A DNA stretch of 25,066 nt from an uncultured Spirochaetales bacterium (GCA_945947045.1 CAMEXG010000009.1:1-25066), one strand, 5' to 3'. Counted from the stretch's first letter, positions 1 through 8,195 are shown. A program made the numbers and translations. The notes: generated by a model from the letters alone, not told the origin.

Positions 1-306
1 TGGTATGTAAGGTCTGACACAGATCCGCTTAGAATCCTCAAGACTCATATCAATTGTGTACTCTATAACGACTTTCAGTATAAAAATCGGAATTTGGGAG
101 AAGAGAAATAAAACAAATCCGCGACTAAGGACGAGAAAGGTTCCTGATACAATGCTTTATTGCTAAAGAAAGAACTAGAATACAAATGAGTATACGTAAC
201 CCAAAAGCATAAACCTGTATGCCAAAGATCGAAGAACCGATGGAACGCCACGATATGAGAGTAATCCTCCCTGCTCCCTTCCCTATCAAAGAAACAAAAG
301 ATGATA
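1..306. other. Intergenic region, no gene recognised
   Basis: No open frame here gives a recognisable protein. The longest, on the minus strand, is short, has no Shine-Dalgarno and overlaps the start of the aminopeptidase gene. I see no tRNA, no strong hairpin with a T-run and no repeat. It may be the end of an upstream intergenic region cut by the window edge. Confidence 0.5.
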
Positions 307-312
307 TATAAT
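307..312 (+). promoter_or_regulatory. Candidate -10 box placed for a leaderless M18 aminopeptidase mRNA
   Basis: A perfect TATAAT occupies -12 to -7 relative to the ATG at 319, so transcription would begin at or next to the start codon. No Shine-Dalgarno precedes that ATG. The -35 region (284-289, tatcaa) is poor. Confidence 0.45.
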
Positions 313-318
313 CTCAGC

Positions 319-1653
319 ATGGAAAAATTAATAGAAAGATATAAGTCTTTCCTGGATAAAGGAAAGACAGAACGTGAATGTGTAAAAGAAGTAATTAAGA
401 TAGCAGAGAAAGAGGGTTACAGGAACCTTGACTCCGTCTCTACTCTTTCCCCGGGCGACAAAGTCTATGTAGAAGAATACGGCAAGGCAATTGCCCTCTA
501 CCATATCGGAAAAGGAGATATGGAGAAGGGAATGAATGTTCTTGGCGCACATATAGATTCACCTCGCCTTGATATCAAGATGAAGCCTCTATATGAAAGC
601 GACGGCATTGTATATCTCGATACTCACTACTATGGCGGAATCAAAAAGTACCAGTGGGTCACCCACCCTCTTTCCATCCATGGAGTCGTAGTAAAGACAA
701 GCGGAGAGAAAATTGAAGTTATAATGGGTGAAGATGATGATGACTTTACTTTCTGCATCTCCGACATTCTCCCCCACATTGCACAGGATCAGATGAAGAA
801 GACTGCAGGAGAGTTTATTCCTGGAGAAGATTTGGACCTTGTTGTGGGATTGGACGAAAGTGCAAACGAAGAAAAGAAGGAGGAGGAGAAGAAAGAGAGT
901 GCCAAAGATAAGATCCTTTCAATTCTCAAAGAGAAATACAACATCGAAGAGAAAGACTTCTTGTCTGCTGAACTTGAAGTTGTTCCAAGTGGTAAAGCAA
1001 AGTATCTTGGCCTGGATAAATCCATGGTCCTTGGATATGGTCAGGACGACAGAATCTGCTCCTTTACTTCCCTTGAAGCGCTCTTGGAATCAGAGACTAT
1101 GGATAGAACATGTGTCTGTATCTTGGTGGATAAAGAAGAGATTGGAAGCGTAGGTGCAACAGGTATGGACTCTCTTTTCTTTGAGAATGCTACAGCAGAA
1201 GTACTATGTAAGATGGGTCTTACATCATCCCTCTCTCTCAGAAGAACACTAAAGAACACCATGATGCTCTCTAGTGATGTCAACAGCGCATACGATCCGT
1301 TAAACGCTTCTCTCTATGACAAGAAGAACTCTTCCTTCCTTGGAGGTGGAGTAGTATTCAATAAGTATACTGGATCTCGAGGAAAGAGCGGAGCATCTGA
1401 TGCAAACCCTGAATTTATCGGGAAGATCAGAGCTGTACTGGAAAAGAACGGTGTAAAGTATCAGATGGCGGAAATGGCGAAAGTCGACGTTGGTGGAGGC
1501 GGAACAATTGCTAAGTTCAGTGCTTATTACGGCATGCAGGTCATAGACTGTGGCGTGGCTATTCTAAGTATGCACGCTCCTTGGGAAATTGCGTCCTGCA
1601 GCGACATAGTAAATACAAAGAATGCTTATAAAGCCTTCCTGACCTTAGATTAA
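319..1653 (+). CDS. M18 family zinc aminopeptidase (aspartyl aminopeptidase type)
   Basis: This is a 444-residue cytosolic metallopeptidase that removes N-terminal residues, often acidic ones, from peptides. The family signature is complete. The metal and catalytic residues, numbered from the ATG at 319, are H78 and D80 in AHIDSPRLD, D243 in GQDDRI, E273/E274 in DKEEIGS, D320 in SSDVNSA and H419 in SMHAPWE. The length is normal for the family. A lysine- and glutamate-rich stretch around residues 180-200 looks like a flexible insertion in the dimerisation domain. An in-frame ATG at 301 would add six residues, but the perfect TATAAT lies inside that extension, so 319 is preferred. Neither start has a convincing ribosome binding site. 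The gene is monocistronic and faces glnN. The exact substrate preference cannot be read from the sequence. Confidence 0.93.
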   Translation: MEKLIERYKSFLDKGKTERECVKEVIKIAEKEGYRNLDSVSTLSPGDKVYVEEYGKAIALYHIGKGDMEKGMNVLGAHIDSPRLDIKMKPLYESDGIVYLDTHYYGGIKKYQWVTHPLSIHGVVVKTSGEKIEVIMGEDDDDFTFCISDILPHIAQDQMKKTAGEFIPGEDLDLVVGLDESANEEKKEEEKKESAKDKILSILKEKYNIEEKDFLSAELEVVPSGKAKYLGLDKSMVLGYGQDDRICSFTSLEALLESETMDRTCVCILVDKEEIGSVGATGMDSLFFENATAEVLCKMGLTSSLSLRRTLKNTMMLSSDVNSAYDPLNASLYDKKNSSFLGGGVVFNKYTGSRGKSGASDANPEFIGKIRAVLEKNGVKYQMAEMAKVDVGGGGTIAKFSAYYGMQVIDCGVAILSMHAPWEIASCSDIVNTKNAYKAFLTLD

Positions 1654-1658
1654 TCAAG

Positions 1659-1680
1659 ATCCCCTGGCGAGCCAGGGGAT
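1659..1680. terminator. Bidirectional terminator between the aminopeptidase gene and glnN
   Basis: A strong inverted repeat (ATCCCCTGGC / GCCAGGGGAT) fills the 32-bp gap between two convergent genes. It has a very short loop and only modest T-richness on either side. Its position suggests it ends both transcripts. Confidence 0.75.
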
Positions 1681-1685
1681 TAATC

Positions 1686-3773
1686 TTAAACATAGAAAAG
1701 CATGTCGCTATACGTTGGCAGAGGCCAATAATCTTTGGCTACTATTAACTCCAAGTTATCTGCAAAGCGTCTCACGTCCTCCATTTTTGGAAGCACTTCT
1801 TCCCTATAATAATGGGACTGGAGTGAACCGGATAATTTCTCTGCTTCGCTTATGACTTCGCCTAATACATTAGTCGATCCATAGAGCTCGTTGGTAAGAC
1901 TGATCACCTTTCTGAGAATATCTTCGTCGGCTATAGGAGAAACCATGTTGATAGCAGCTTTCATCTGGTTAATTCCTGCGGCAAGATCTGAAGCATACTT
2001 GGAAGCGGCTGGAATGATTCTCTTTACTGCAATATCAAGCATAGTAAGTGCTTCGATATGAATCGTCTTTGAATACTCTTCGTGATGTATCTCACATCTA
2101 CTTTCAAGCTCTTTTGCATTATAGATGCCAAACTCTCCAAAGAGTGCAATATTCTTCGGTGCAGTATACTGATCGAAGGCATCCGGAGAAGACTGGAGGT
2201 TCAAGAGACCTCTTTCTTCTGCTTCTTCAACCCATTCCGGAGCATATGCGTTTCCATTAAAGACGATTCTCTTATGCTCTCTGTAGTTTGAAGCTACAAG
2301 TTCCGTCACGGCCTTTCCAAAGTCATCGGCATCCTTCAATACTCCATAGAATTCCTTAAGAGCCTTGGCAACCATAGTGTTGAGGCCTATATTAGGACCG
2401 GCCATGGAGAAAGAGGAACCTGGCATTCTGAATTCGAACTTATTTCCTGTGAAGGCCATAGGACTTGTTCTGTTTCTATCTGTCGTGTCTTTCGGGATAT
2501 CGGGAAGGACATGGACACCGAGAGTCATCTTGCCTTTCTTTCTTCCTGAGAGGGACTTACCAGAAGCGATGGATTCAAGAATATCTGCAAGCTCATCTCC
2601 AAGGAAAATAGATACAATTGCAGGTGGTGCTTCGTTTGCCCCCAGTCTATGATCATTTCCTGCAGATGCTACAGATATTCTCAACAGATCCTGATACTCG
2701 TCTACAGCCTTTATTACAGCAGAAAGGAAGAGAAGGAACTGTGCATTGTCCTTCGGGTTGTCACCTGGCTCCAAAAGATTAATTCCCGTATCTGTGGATA
2801 TAGACCAGTTGTTGTGCTTACCGCTGCCGTTTACACCTTCAAAAGGTTTTTCATGAAGAAGACAAGCCAGTCCATGCTTTGGAGCAATCTTCTTCATTAA
2901 TTCCATCATGATCTGGTTGTGGTCAACAGCAACATTTGAAACTGAGAATACAGGAGCAAGTTCATGCTGACAGGGAGCGACTTCATTGTGCCTTGTCTTA
3001 GCAGGAATCCCCAACTTCCATAATTCTTTGTCGAGGTCCGCCATAAACTCTGCGACTCTGGTTCTCAGAGCACCGAAATAATGATCGTCTTTTTCCTGTC
3101 CCTTAGGGCTTCTTGCTCCAAATAGAGTGCGTCCTGTAAGTCTCAGGTCCTTTCTCTTTCTATAGTCATCCGCATCAATTAGGAAATACTCCTGCTCTGC
3201 ACCGACTGTCGTTATAACTCTCTTTACATCTGTCTTACCAAATAGAGAAAGAATCTTGACGGCTTCCTCGCTTATAGCCTCCATACTTCTCAAAAGCGGA
3301 GTCTTTTTATCTAAGACTTCACCCGAGTATGAACAGAAGGCGGTAGGAATACATAGCGTATCTTCCTTTATGAAAGCATAACTTGTAGGATCCCATGCAG
3401 TATATCCGCGAGCCTCGAATGTAGCCCTCAGGCCTCCAGATGGGAAAGATGATGCATCAGGCTCACCCTTTATCAGCTCCTTGCCACTGAAATCAAGAAT
3501 AACCTTTCCACCATCGAGAGGCGTAATAAATGCATCATGCTTTTCGGCTGTCATTCCTGTAAGAGGCTGGAACCAATGGGTAAAATGAGTCGCCCCCTTC
3601 TCGATGGCCCAATTCTTCATTGCATTGGCAACGCTATTTGCAACATTAAGGTCAAGGTCCTTACCTTCCCTTATTGTCTGCTTAAGAGCTTTATAAACAT
3701 CCTTAGGTAGTCTTTCCCTCATAGCCTCGTCATTAAAGACCATGGATCCGAAATAAGATGCAACAGTTTCCAT
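1686..3773 (-). CDS. glnN: Glutamine synthetase type III
   Basis: This 695-residue enzyme makes glutamine from glutamate, ammonia and ATP. Type III synthetases are about 700 residues, much longer than type I or II, and this matches. Visible signatures are GAEQEYFLID (191-200), RHNEVAPCQHELAP (261-274, metal and glutamate binding), VNGSGKHNNWS (314-324), GNDHRLGANEAPP (372-384) and NRTSPMAFTGNKFEFRMPG (433-451). The start is fixed by GGAGG six to seven bases before the ATG. A near-consensus sigma-70 promoter lies just upstream. No GlnR or NtrC-like site and no regulatory partner is seen nearby. It is transcribed alone and divergently from pyrG, itself a consumer of glutamine; that link is only positional. 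Confidence 0.97.
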   Translation of the reverse strand: METVASYFGSMVFNDEAMRERLPKDVYKALKQTIREGKDLDLNVANSVANAMKNWAIEKGATHFTHWFQPLTGMTAEKHDAFITPLDGGKVILDFSGKELIKGEPDASSFPSGGLRATFEARGYTAWDPTSYAFIKEDTLCIPTAFCSYSGEVLDKKTPLLRSMEAISEEAVKILSLFGKTDVKRVITTVGAEQEYFLIDADDYRKRKDLRLTGRTLFGARSPKGQEKDDHYFGALRTRVAEFMADLDKELWKLGIPAKTRHNEVAPCQHELAPVFSVSNVAVDHNQIMMELMKKIAPKHGLACLLHEKPFEGVNGSGKHNNWSISTDTGINLLEPGDNPKDNAQFLLFLSAVIKAVDEYQDLLRISVASAGNDHRLGANEAPPAIVSIFLGDELADILESIASGKSLSGRKKGKMTLGVHVLPDIPKDTTDRNRTSPMAFTGNKFEFRMPGSSFSMAGPNIGLNTMVAKALKEFYGVLKDADDFGKAVTELVASNYREHKRIVFNGNAYAPEWVEEAEERGLLNLQSSPDAFDQYTAPKNIALFGEFGIYNAKELESRCEIHHEEYSKTIHIEALTMLDIAVKRIIPAASKYASDLAAGINQMKAAINMVSPIADEDILRKVISLTNELYGSTNVLGEVISEAEKLSGSLQSHYYREEVLPKMEDVRRFADNLELIVAKDYWPLPTYSDMLFYV

Positions 3774-3800
3774 TTTGCGCCTCCGTTACATATTCCATTC

Positions 3801-3829
3801 TTATTACAGAAAAGAAAAAGCGATGTCAA
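3801..3829 (-). promoter_or_regulatory. Sigma-70 promoter of glnN
   Basis: On the minus strand TTGACA (3829-3824) is followed by a 17-bp spacer and TAATAA (3806-3801). This predicts a start near 3794 and a leader of about 20 nt that includes the GGAGG. Confidence 0.8.
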
Positions 3830-4065
3830 CAGAAATGGTGCTATCTTAATCTTCTCTTTGCTATTTGTTTTCCCATAAACAAAAGAAGGAAAGAATTATG
3901 GATCGACCCAGAGCTTTCTTAGCCAATTATCATAATCGATCCTATTTCAATAAGACCCTCTGTTTCTCAATAAGAAATATCATTCTACAGACGAAATACT
4001 GTTTTGCTTTGAACCAATTTAGAACAAAATAAATTATTTTTTTCATAAAATGGCTTTTCCCTCCA
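3830..4065. other. Intergenic spacer between the glnN and pyrG promoters
   Basis: This AT-rich stretch holds no credible ORF, RNA gene or strong hairpin. It lies upstream of both divergent promoters and could hold operator sites, but no clear dyad was found. Confidence 0.4.
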
Positions 4066-4095
4066 TTGACAACGCCCCTGTATTTTTCCCATTAT
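4066..4095 (+). promoter_or_regulatory. Candidate pyrG promoter
   Basis: A perfect TTGACA (4066-4071) is followed at 18 bp by CATTAT (4090-4095), a 4/6 match to the -10 consensus. Transcription would start near 4102, giving a leader of about 150 nt. The -10 is weak, so the exact start is uncertain. Confidence 0.5.
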
Positions 4096-4209
4096 CTTAT
4101 CCATATTTTTTGGAATTTACATATGAAAGGAACTGTGGGAAAGATTAGAAAATCCTCTTCGAGAGAGCAGTTTTGCCCTCTGAGGGAGACTCTCACACTC
4201 GCCATAACG

Positions 4210-4241
4210 GAGACACCTATCACGGGTGTCTCAATTTTTTT
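4210..4241 (+). terminator. Intrinsic terminator in the pyrG leader (attenuator candidate)
   Basis: GAGACACC (4210-4217) pairs perfectly with GGTGTCTC (4225-4232) around a 7-nt loop, followed by AA and seven Ts (4235-4241). The pyrG Shine-Dalgarno GGAGG begins on the very next base. No plus-strand gene lies upstream, so the terminator can only act on the pyrG leader transcript. That is the arrangement of a transcription attenuator. A competing antiterminator helix is not obvious. Smaller hairpins at about 4155-4165 (CTCT-TCG-AGAG) and 4176-4186 (CCCT-CTG-AGGG) precede it. Confidence 0.8.
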
Positions 4242-4252
4242 GGAGGAAAGAA

Positions 4253-5854
4253 ATGGCTAAACACATCTTTGTTACAGGAGGAGTAGTCTCCGGACTGGGA
4301 AAGGGAATTACAGCGGCAAGCTTAGGTCGACTATTAAAGGCAAGAGGCTTTAAAGTGGCGTCTCAAAAACTGGACCCATATATGAACGTAGACCCAGGTA
4401 CTATGTCACCGTTGCAGCATGGTGAAGTATTTGTAACAAACGATGGCGCAGAAACAGATTTGGATCTCGGACACTATGAGAGGTTCATAGATGAAGATTT
4501 ATCTAAGTTTTCAAACCTTACAAGCGGTAAAGTATATTGGAACGTTTTACAAAAAGAGAGAAACGGAGAATACCTTGGCCGCACTGTCCAAATAATTCCT
4601 CATGTAACTGATGAAATAAAGAACTTCATCTACTCCTGCGGAGAAACAAGCGGAGCAGATATCGTCATAACAGAAATCGGAGGAACTACAGGAGATATTG
4701 AGTCCCAGCCGTTTCTGGAGGCAATTAGACAGATTGGCCACGAAGTAGGACCTCAGAATTGTCTTTTTATTCACGTCGTCTTAGTTCCATATCTATATGC
4801 ATCCGGAGAGCACAAATCAAAGCCTGCCCAGCACTCTGTAAAAGAGTTGATGAATACCGGAATATTCCCTGACATCATTGTCATGAGAAGCGACGAGCCT
4901 ATCGAAGAGTCCATCAAAGAGAAGATTTCTCTTTTCTGTAACGTAAAAAGAGAGTGTGTAATTGAAAACAAAACTGTATCTGTTCTCTATGAGGCGCCGC
5001 TTATGCTCCATGAAGAAGGGCTAGATGACGTTGCGGTAAAAATCCTTGGTCTCCCTGATCGTCCTATCGATCTCTCGGAATGGACGGAAATGGTTGACAG
5101 AATCCACTCTGCCGATCGGAAAGTGACTATTGCAATGGTCGGGAAATATATGGAACTCCATGATGCATACCTTTCTGTAATAGAAGCATTGAAGCATGCT
5201 TCATGGCAGTTAGGTGCTACTGTAGACATCAAGTGGGTGGACAGTGAAACAGTAAACAGAGACACAGAAGAAGAAATCTTCTCCGACGTTGACGGCATCC
5301 TCGTTCCAGGTGGCTTTGGATACAGAGGAGTCGAGGGAAAGATTGAAGCCGTAAGATGGGCAAGAACTAATAATATTCCTTTCTTAGGAATATGCCTTGG
5401 AATGCAGGTGGCGGTCATCGAGTTTGCAAGAAACGTTCTGGGCATGGAAAACGCAAACTCCTCAGAATTTCTTCCAGACAACGACGAAAGCGTTATAGAC
5501 ATTATGCCGGATCAAAGAGGTGTAAAAAAGGGTGGCACAATGAGACTGGGAGCTTATCCATGTAAGACAAAGGAAAACTCTCTTTTGAGAAAACTCTATG
5601 GTGAAGATATGATTAGCGAGCGCCATAGACATAGATATGAGTTTAATAATGATTACAGAACACTCTTTGAAGAAAAGGGAATGATCCTCTCTGGAACAAG
5701 CCCTGACGACAGACTTGTAGAAGCTGTGGAACTTCCTGAGCATCCATTCTTCCTTGCAGTCCAGTTTCACCCCGAGTTTAAATCAAGACCTCAGAGACCT
5801 CATCCATGTTTCTCTGGCCTGATTATGGCAAGTTTGGAAAGAAGAAAAAAATAA
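4253..5854 (+). CDS. pyrG: CTP synthase (glutamine hydrolysing)
   Basis: This 533-residue enzyme aminates UTP to CTP using ATP and ammonia from glutamine, the last step of de novo CTP synthesis. The N-terminal synthetase domain begins MAKHIFVTGG with the P-loop region GGVVSGLGKGIT at residues 9-20. The C-terminal class I glutamine amidotransferase domain shows the nucleophile C381 in LGICLGMQ and H506 and E508 in FHPEF. Length is typical (about 535). The start is set by GGAGG followed by six bases and ATG; an in-frame ATG at 4226 lies inside the leader hairpin and is rejected. Regulation is probably by attenuation at the terminator just upstream. The gene stands alone, with its own terminator. 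Confidence 0.98.
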   Translation: MAKHIFVTGGVVSGLGKGITAASLGRLLKARGFKVASQKLDPYMNVDPGTMSPLQHGEVFVTNDGAETDLDLGHYERFIDEDLSKFSNLTSGKVYWNVLQKERNGEYLGRTVQIIPHVTDEIKNFIYSCGETSGADIVITEIGGTTGDIESQPFLEAIRQIGHEVGPQNCLFIHVVLVPYLYASGEHKSKPAQHSVKELMNTGIFPDIIVMRSDEPIEESIKEKISLFCNVKRECVIENKTVSVLYEAPLMLHEEGLDDVAVKILGLPDRPIDLSEWTEMVDRIHSADRKVTIAMVGKYMELHDAYLSVIEALKHASWQLGATVDIKWVDSETVNRDTEEEIFSDVDGILVPGGFGYRGVEGKIEAVRWARTNNIPFLGICLGMQVAVIEFARNVLGMENANSSEFLPDNDESVIDIMPDQRGVKKGGTMRLGAYPCKTKENSLLRKLYGEDMISERHRHRYEFNNDYRTLFEEKGMILSGTSPDDRLVEAVELPEHPFFLAVQFHPEFKSRPQRPHPCFSGLIMASLERRKK

Positions 5855-5861
5855 AGACTTG

Positions 5862-5891
5862 AGAGCCATTCGAAGAGAGTGGCTCTATTTT
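5862..5891 (+). terminator. pyrG terminator
   Basis: AGAGCCA (5862-5868) pairs with TGGCTCT (5880-5886), followed by ATTTTTA, eight bases after the pyrG stop codon. Confidence 0.8.
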
Positions 5892-6343
5892 TATCTATCC
5901 ATATATACTTTTATTGGTAACCTGTCTCTTATATTACTTACTTCGTTCTTTCTAGGTATCGAGGCTTCATTGACATCAAGATTATGTAATGAGATAGTCT
6001 AGATTCTCTTTCACAATATGTCCCCTTAAAGAGACAGGGAAAAAAAAGATCCTTCATAAAGTCCAGACATTTGGATCCCCTTTTCCTTATAGACTCTTTA
6101 ACAGCACTCCTAATCTATATCGTCCTATTTATTGTCAATCTGACTGATGCTTTATTGATCAAAGAATTAGATTACTCATCCAGATATACTCTATAAACTG
6201 AATTGTAGGACCATGTTTCAATCATGCTGAAAAAATAATATAAAAATTTTTATTCATTCCAATGCAGTGAAATATCCTCAATAAAAGGGCGAAAAGCTCT
6301 TTTTCGGATTCGTCATTTCTCTCTTTTTCCGCGTTATATAGGT
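5892..6343. other. AT-rich non-coding stretch before the mobile-element graveyard
   Basis: No recognisable protein, tRNA or convincing RNA structure is seen in these 450 bases. A small A/T hairpin (CGAAAA/TTTTCG, about 6290-6307) sits near the end. The stretch probably contains the left boundary of the decayed island, but no attachment-site repeat could be assigned. Confidence 0.4.
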
Positions 6344-7090
6344 ATGAGGAAAAATATGGAAAAAGGAAAGGAACACATCTCCAATGTCTCCTGGCAGGCA
6401 TTGAACGACAATTTCAAGCCGGCAGAGCTCTATGGGAAGCTTGCGAACATCTTTGCTGACCTTCCTACAAAGAACATTGACGACAACGGCATCTTCAAGG
6501 CTCTTGTCGGAGAGGACTTCCTCACTGCCGAGAAGAAGCACAGCGATCCGTTCTCATTCGTTTCTCATACAAGACTTCTCTTCTCCTTCAACAACATTCC
6601 GAAGAACTATGGGGACAAGTCCGAGGGTTTCTACAGAAGACTGGTCATCATCAGATATGACCATGCGGTGTCTGCGGACAAGAAGGATCATATGCTTCTG
6701 GATAAGCTCTGCCTTGAAATCGACGGAATCCTGCAGTTCGCACTGGAAGGTCTCAGAAGACTCATGTCCAGGAACTGGGTGTTCTCTGAAACTGAGAGGA
6801 ACAGAATCGAACTCCAGAAGTACAGGGAGGACAGCAACAGTGTATTGGCCTTCCTTCGTGACTGCTGTACGGAAGATGAGAGCGCAGAGATTGCCACCAT
6901 GGAACTCTATGCCAAATACAAGGAGTACTGCGAGAATGCCGGCCTGAAGCCTTGCGCCCAGAAGACCATGACATAGGAAATCAGGACTGCCTATCCGAAT
7001 GCCAAGCATGGTAAGGACAAGTTGGGAAAGAGACATACCTTCAAAGGTATCAGAGTGGAGGAAGACCTTCTGTATAAAATCTGCGAGTGA
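6344..7090 (+). pseudogene. Phage D5-type primase/helicase C-terminal remnant with in-frame amber codon
   Basis: The frame matches the C-terminal half of phage D5-like primase-helicases (SF3 helicase followed by a winged-helix tail). The family segment from ISNVSWQ through ELYGKLANIFADLP, GEDFLTAEKK and FSFNNIPKNYGD to GFYRRLVIIRYD is clear. The primase domain and the Walker A half of the helicase are missing; the first ten residues look unrelated, so the start is a deletion junction. The frame is interrupted by TAG at 6974-6976 after QKTMT. It continues open for 37 more codons (from EIRTAYPNAKHGKDK to the TGA at 7088-7090) that fit the rest of the winged-helix tail. A CAG to TAG change would explain this. 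Without readthrough the ORF gives 210 residues. No Shine-Dalgarno is seen. Codon use is GC-richer than in the neighbours, consistent with foreign origin. Confidence 0.8.
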
Positions 7091-7132
7091 CAGTAAAGTA
7101 CAGTTGATGACAGTAGTTGCTTTTGAATAAAC

Positions 7133-7172
7133 TATAATCACAAAGGACCAGGCGAAAGAAAGTCAGGTCTTT
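7133..7172 (+). promoter_or_regulatory. Putative -10 box and leader hairpin before the small HTH gene
   Basis: TATAAT at 7133-7138 has no good -35 at normal spacing. It is followed by a 7-bp hairpin (AAGGACC 7143-7149 with GGTCTTT 7166-7172, one G-T pair). The hairpin ends fifteen bases before the chosen ATG. A hairpin of similar sequence precedes the HNH remnant. Confidence 0.35.
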
Positions 7173-7186
7173 CCATGGGAGAAAAG

Positions 7187-7366
7187 ATGAGACGCAGCGT
7201 CATAGTCATGGACAAGAGAAAAGGAGACAAGGAGTATCCTTCCGCTACAGCATGTGCCGTGGCATTGAACGTCTCGCCCTCCACCGTCAGGAACTACTGC
7301 AAGAGTGGAGAATTCCTGGAGACCAAATTCGGTCCGATAAGATTGAAATATAAAGATGAGAACTGA
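7187..7366 (+). CDS. Small helix-turn-helix protein (NUMOD1-like), mobile-element associated
   Basis: This predicts a 59-residue basic protein. Residues about 15-45 (EYPSATACAVALNVSPSTV, then RNYCKSG) resemble the small NUMOD1-type helix-turn-helix that accompanies phage homing endonucleases and occurs as free-standing ORFs near phage primase genes. The ATG at 7187 is chosen because GGGAG lies five bases upstream; an in-frame ATG at 7175 has no comparable site. It lies about 100 bases after the primase remnant and may be the leftover DNA-binding part of a larger gene, or an intact small regulator. Function unknown; DNA binding is inferred from the fold only. Confidence 0.5.
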   Translation: MRRSVIVMDKRKGDKEYPSATACAVALNVSPSTVRNYCKSGEFLETKFGPIRLKYKDEN

Positions 7367-7434
7367 AAAGTTGAAGCATAGATATTGTAATTGTTTGCTT
7401 TAAGACAGAAGTATACTTTGCTTTTTCTTCAAGC

Positions 7435-7440
7435 TATACT
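7435..7440 (+). promoter_or_regulatory. Candidate -10 box immediately before the 7447 gene
   Basis: TATACT occupies -12 to -7 from the ATG at 7447, the leaderless geometry. A second TATACT lies at 7412-7417 and would give a leader of about 23 nt. The GGAGG at 7441-7445 is only one base from the ATG, too close for normal Shine-Dalgarno action. Confidence 0.4.
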
Positions 7441-7446
7441 GGAGGC

Positions 7447-7896
7447 ATGAAAAAAGCAATTATTTTTATTCTAGTGGTCGCTTTGCTTGTCCTCGGTTAC
7501 TTCACTTTTGTTAAGCCTGTTACCATAGAAGGTACATATAAAATTGGAAAGAATGGTTATGATGTTGTCAAAGAAATGACTTTGGCTGAAACCAACAATT
7601 CCTTTCTCGCATACCTTACCTATAGTATTACATCACCTCTCATCAACGACTCGATAAAGCTTGAAGCAACCCTTACAAAGGATGGAAATCTCACCCTAGT
7701 AAACGGCACCAGATATTTGGACAACAACACCGAAACGAAGCATTACAAGTATTACATCGATAGAGACAACAGAGTTTGCATCTATGATGGAAAAATAACA
7801 AATGTCGTGAACTACATTGGAACACTTTCAGAAGATAGGAACACATTTTACATGCTGTTTGAAGGTGGTTACAAAGTTCCATTAGATAGAATCTAA
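7447..7896 (+). CDS. Hypothetical membrane-anchored or secreted protein
   Basis: I do not recognise this 149-residue protein. It starts MKK followed by a hydrophobic segment (residues about 4-22) that could be a signal peptide or an N-terminal anchor; there is no lipobox cysteine. The rest (about 125 residues) is polar with alternating short strands, for example TIEGTYKIGKNGYDV and KLEATLTKDGNLTLVNG, suggesting a small extracytoplasmic beta-rich domain. Two later stretches, NRVCIYDGKI and NTFYMLFEGGY, resemble the repeated strand pattern of lipocalin-like or DUF-type secreted proteins, but this is only impression. It is AT-richer than the phage scraps around it, looks intact, and has its own promoter and terminator. 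Confidence 0.6.
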   Translation: MKKAIIFILVVALLVLGYFTFVKPVTIEGTYKIGKNGYDVVKEMTLAETNNSFLAYLTYSITSPLINDSIKLEATLTKDGNLTLVNGTRYLDNNTETKHYKYYIDRDNRVCIYDGKITNVVNYIGTLSEDRNTFYMLFEGGYKVPLDRI

Positions 7897-7916
7897 CCAT
7901 TACAAATACGCAGATG

Positions 7917-7943
7917 AAGACCTTGGGAGATCAGGGTCTTTTT
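7917..7943 (+). terminator. Terminator after the 7447 gene
   Basis: AAGACC (7917-7922) pairs with GGTCTT (7935-7940) in a 6-bp stem with a T-run (7939-7943), 20 bases after the stop codon. It also forms the leader of the HNH remnant that follows. Confidence 0.6.
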
Positions 7944-7958
7944 CATTTAGGAGTGCAC

Positions 7959-8195
7959 ATGCCATACAAACCGAAGAAGCCATGTGCTTATCCAGGTTGC
8001 CCAAACACAACAAACACTACGCTTTGTTATAATCACAAATTTTTTGAGAACCAACGTCCACCAAGACAACACAACTCATTCTACAACTCTTCTGAATGGA
8101 AGAAGGCTCGGAAGGAATTCCTTCTGGACCATCCGGTGTGTGTCTTTTGTGGAAGATCTGCGGTAATTGTGGACCATGCGGTCACCATCTGTTAA
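7959..8195 (+). pseudogene. HNH endonuclease, truncated at its DH motif
   Basis: The 78-residue frame begins MPYKPKKPCAYPGC, a typical start of small phage HNH nucleases found next to terminase genes. It continues through SEWKKARKEFL and CVFCGR to VDHAV. In the family VDH is followed by about 40 more residues including the N and second H of the HNH motif; here the frame ends at TAA five codons later. The ATG at 7959 has AGGAG five bases upstream. After the stop the same reading frame continues as a methyltransferase fragment, so a deletion has joined two unrelated genes. The product lacks most of the catalytic motif and should be inactive. Confidence 0.7.

Noticed and set aside
4066..4252. 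Possible small leader peptide in the pyrG 5' region
   Set aside because: The in-frame ATGs lack a Shine-Dalgarno and the open frame runs through the terminator hairpin into pyrG in another frame, with no distinctive codon run that would indicate a leader peptide.
6094..6102. GACTCTTTA matches the sequence next to the tRNA-Met 3' end (10092-10100) and could be an attachment-site repeat
   Set aside because: Only nine bases, mostly outside the mature tRNA, with the flanks diverging. Chance occurrence is likely, and no integrase remains to support it.
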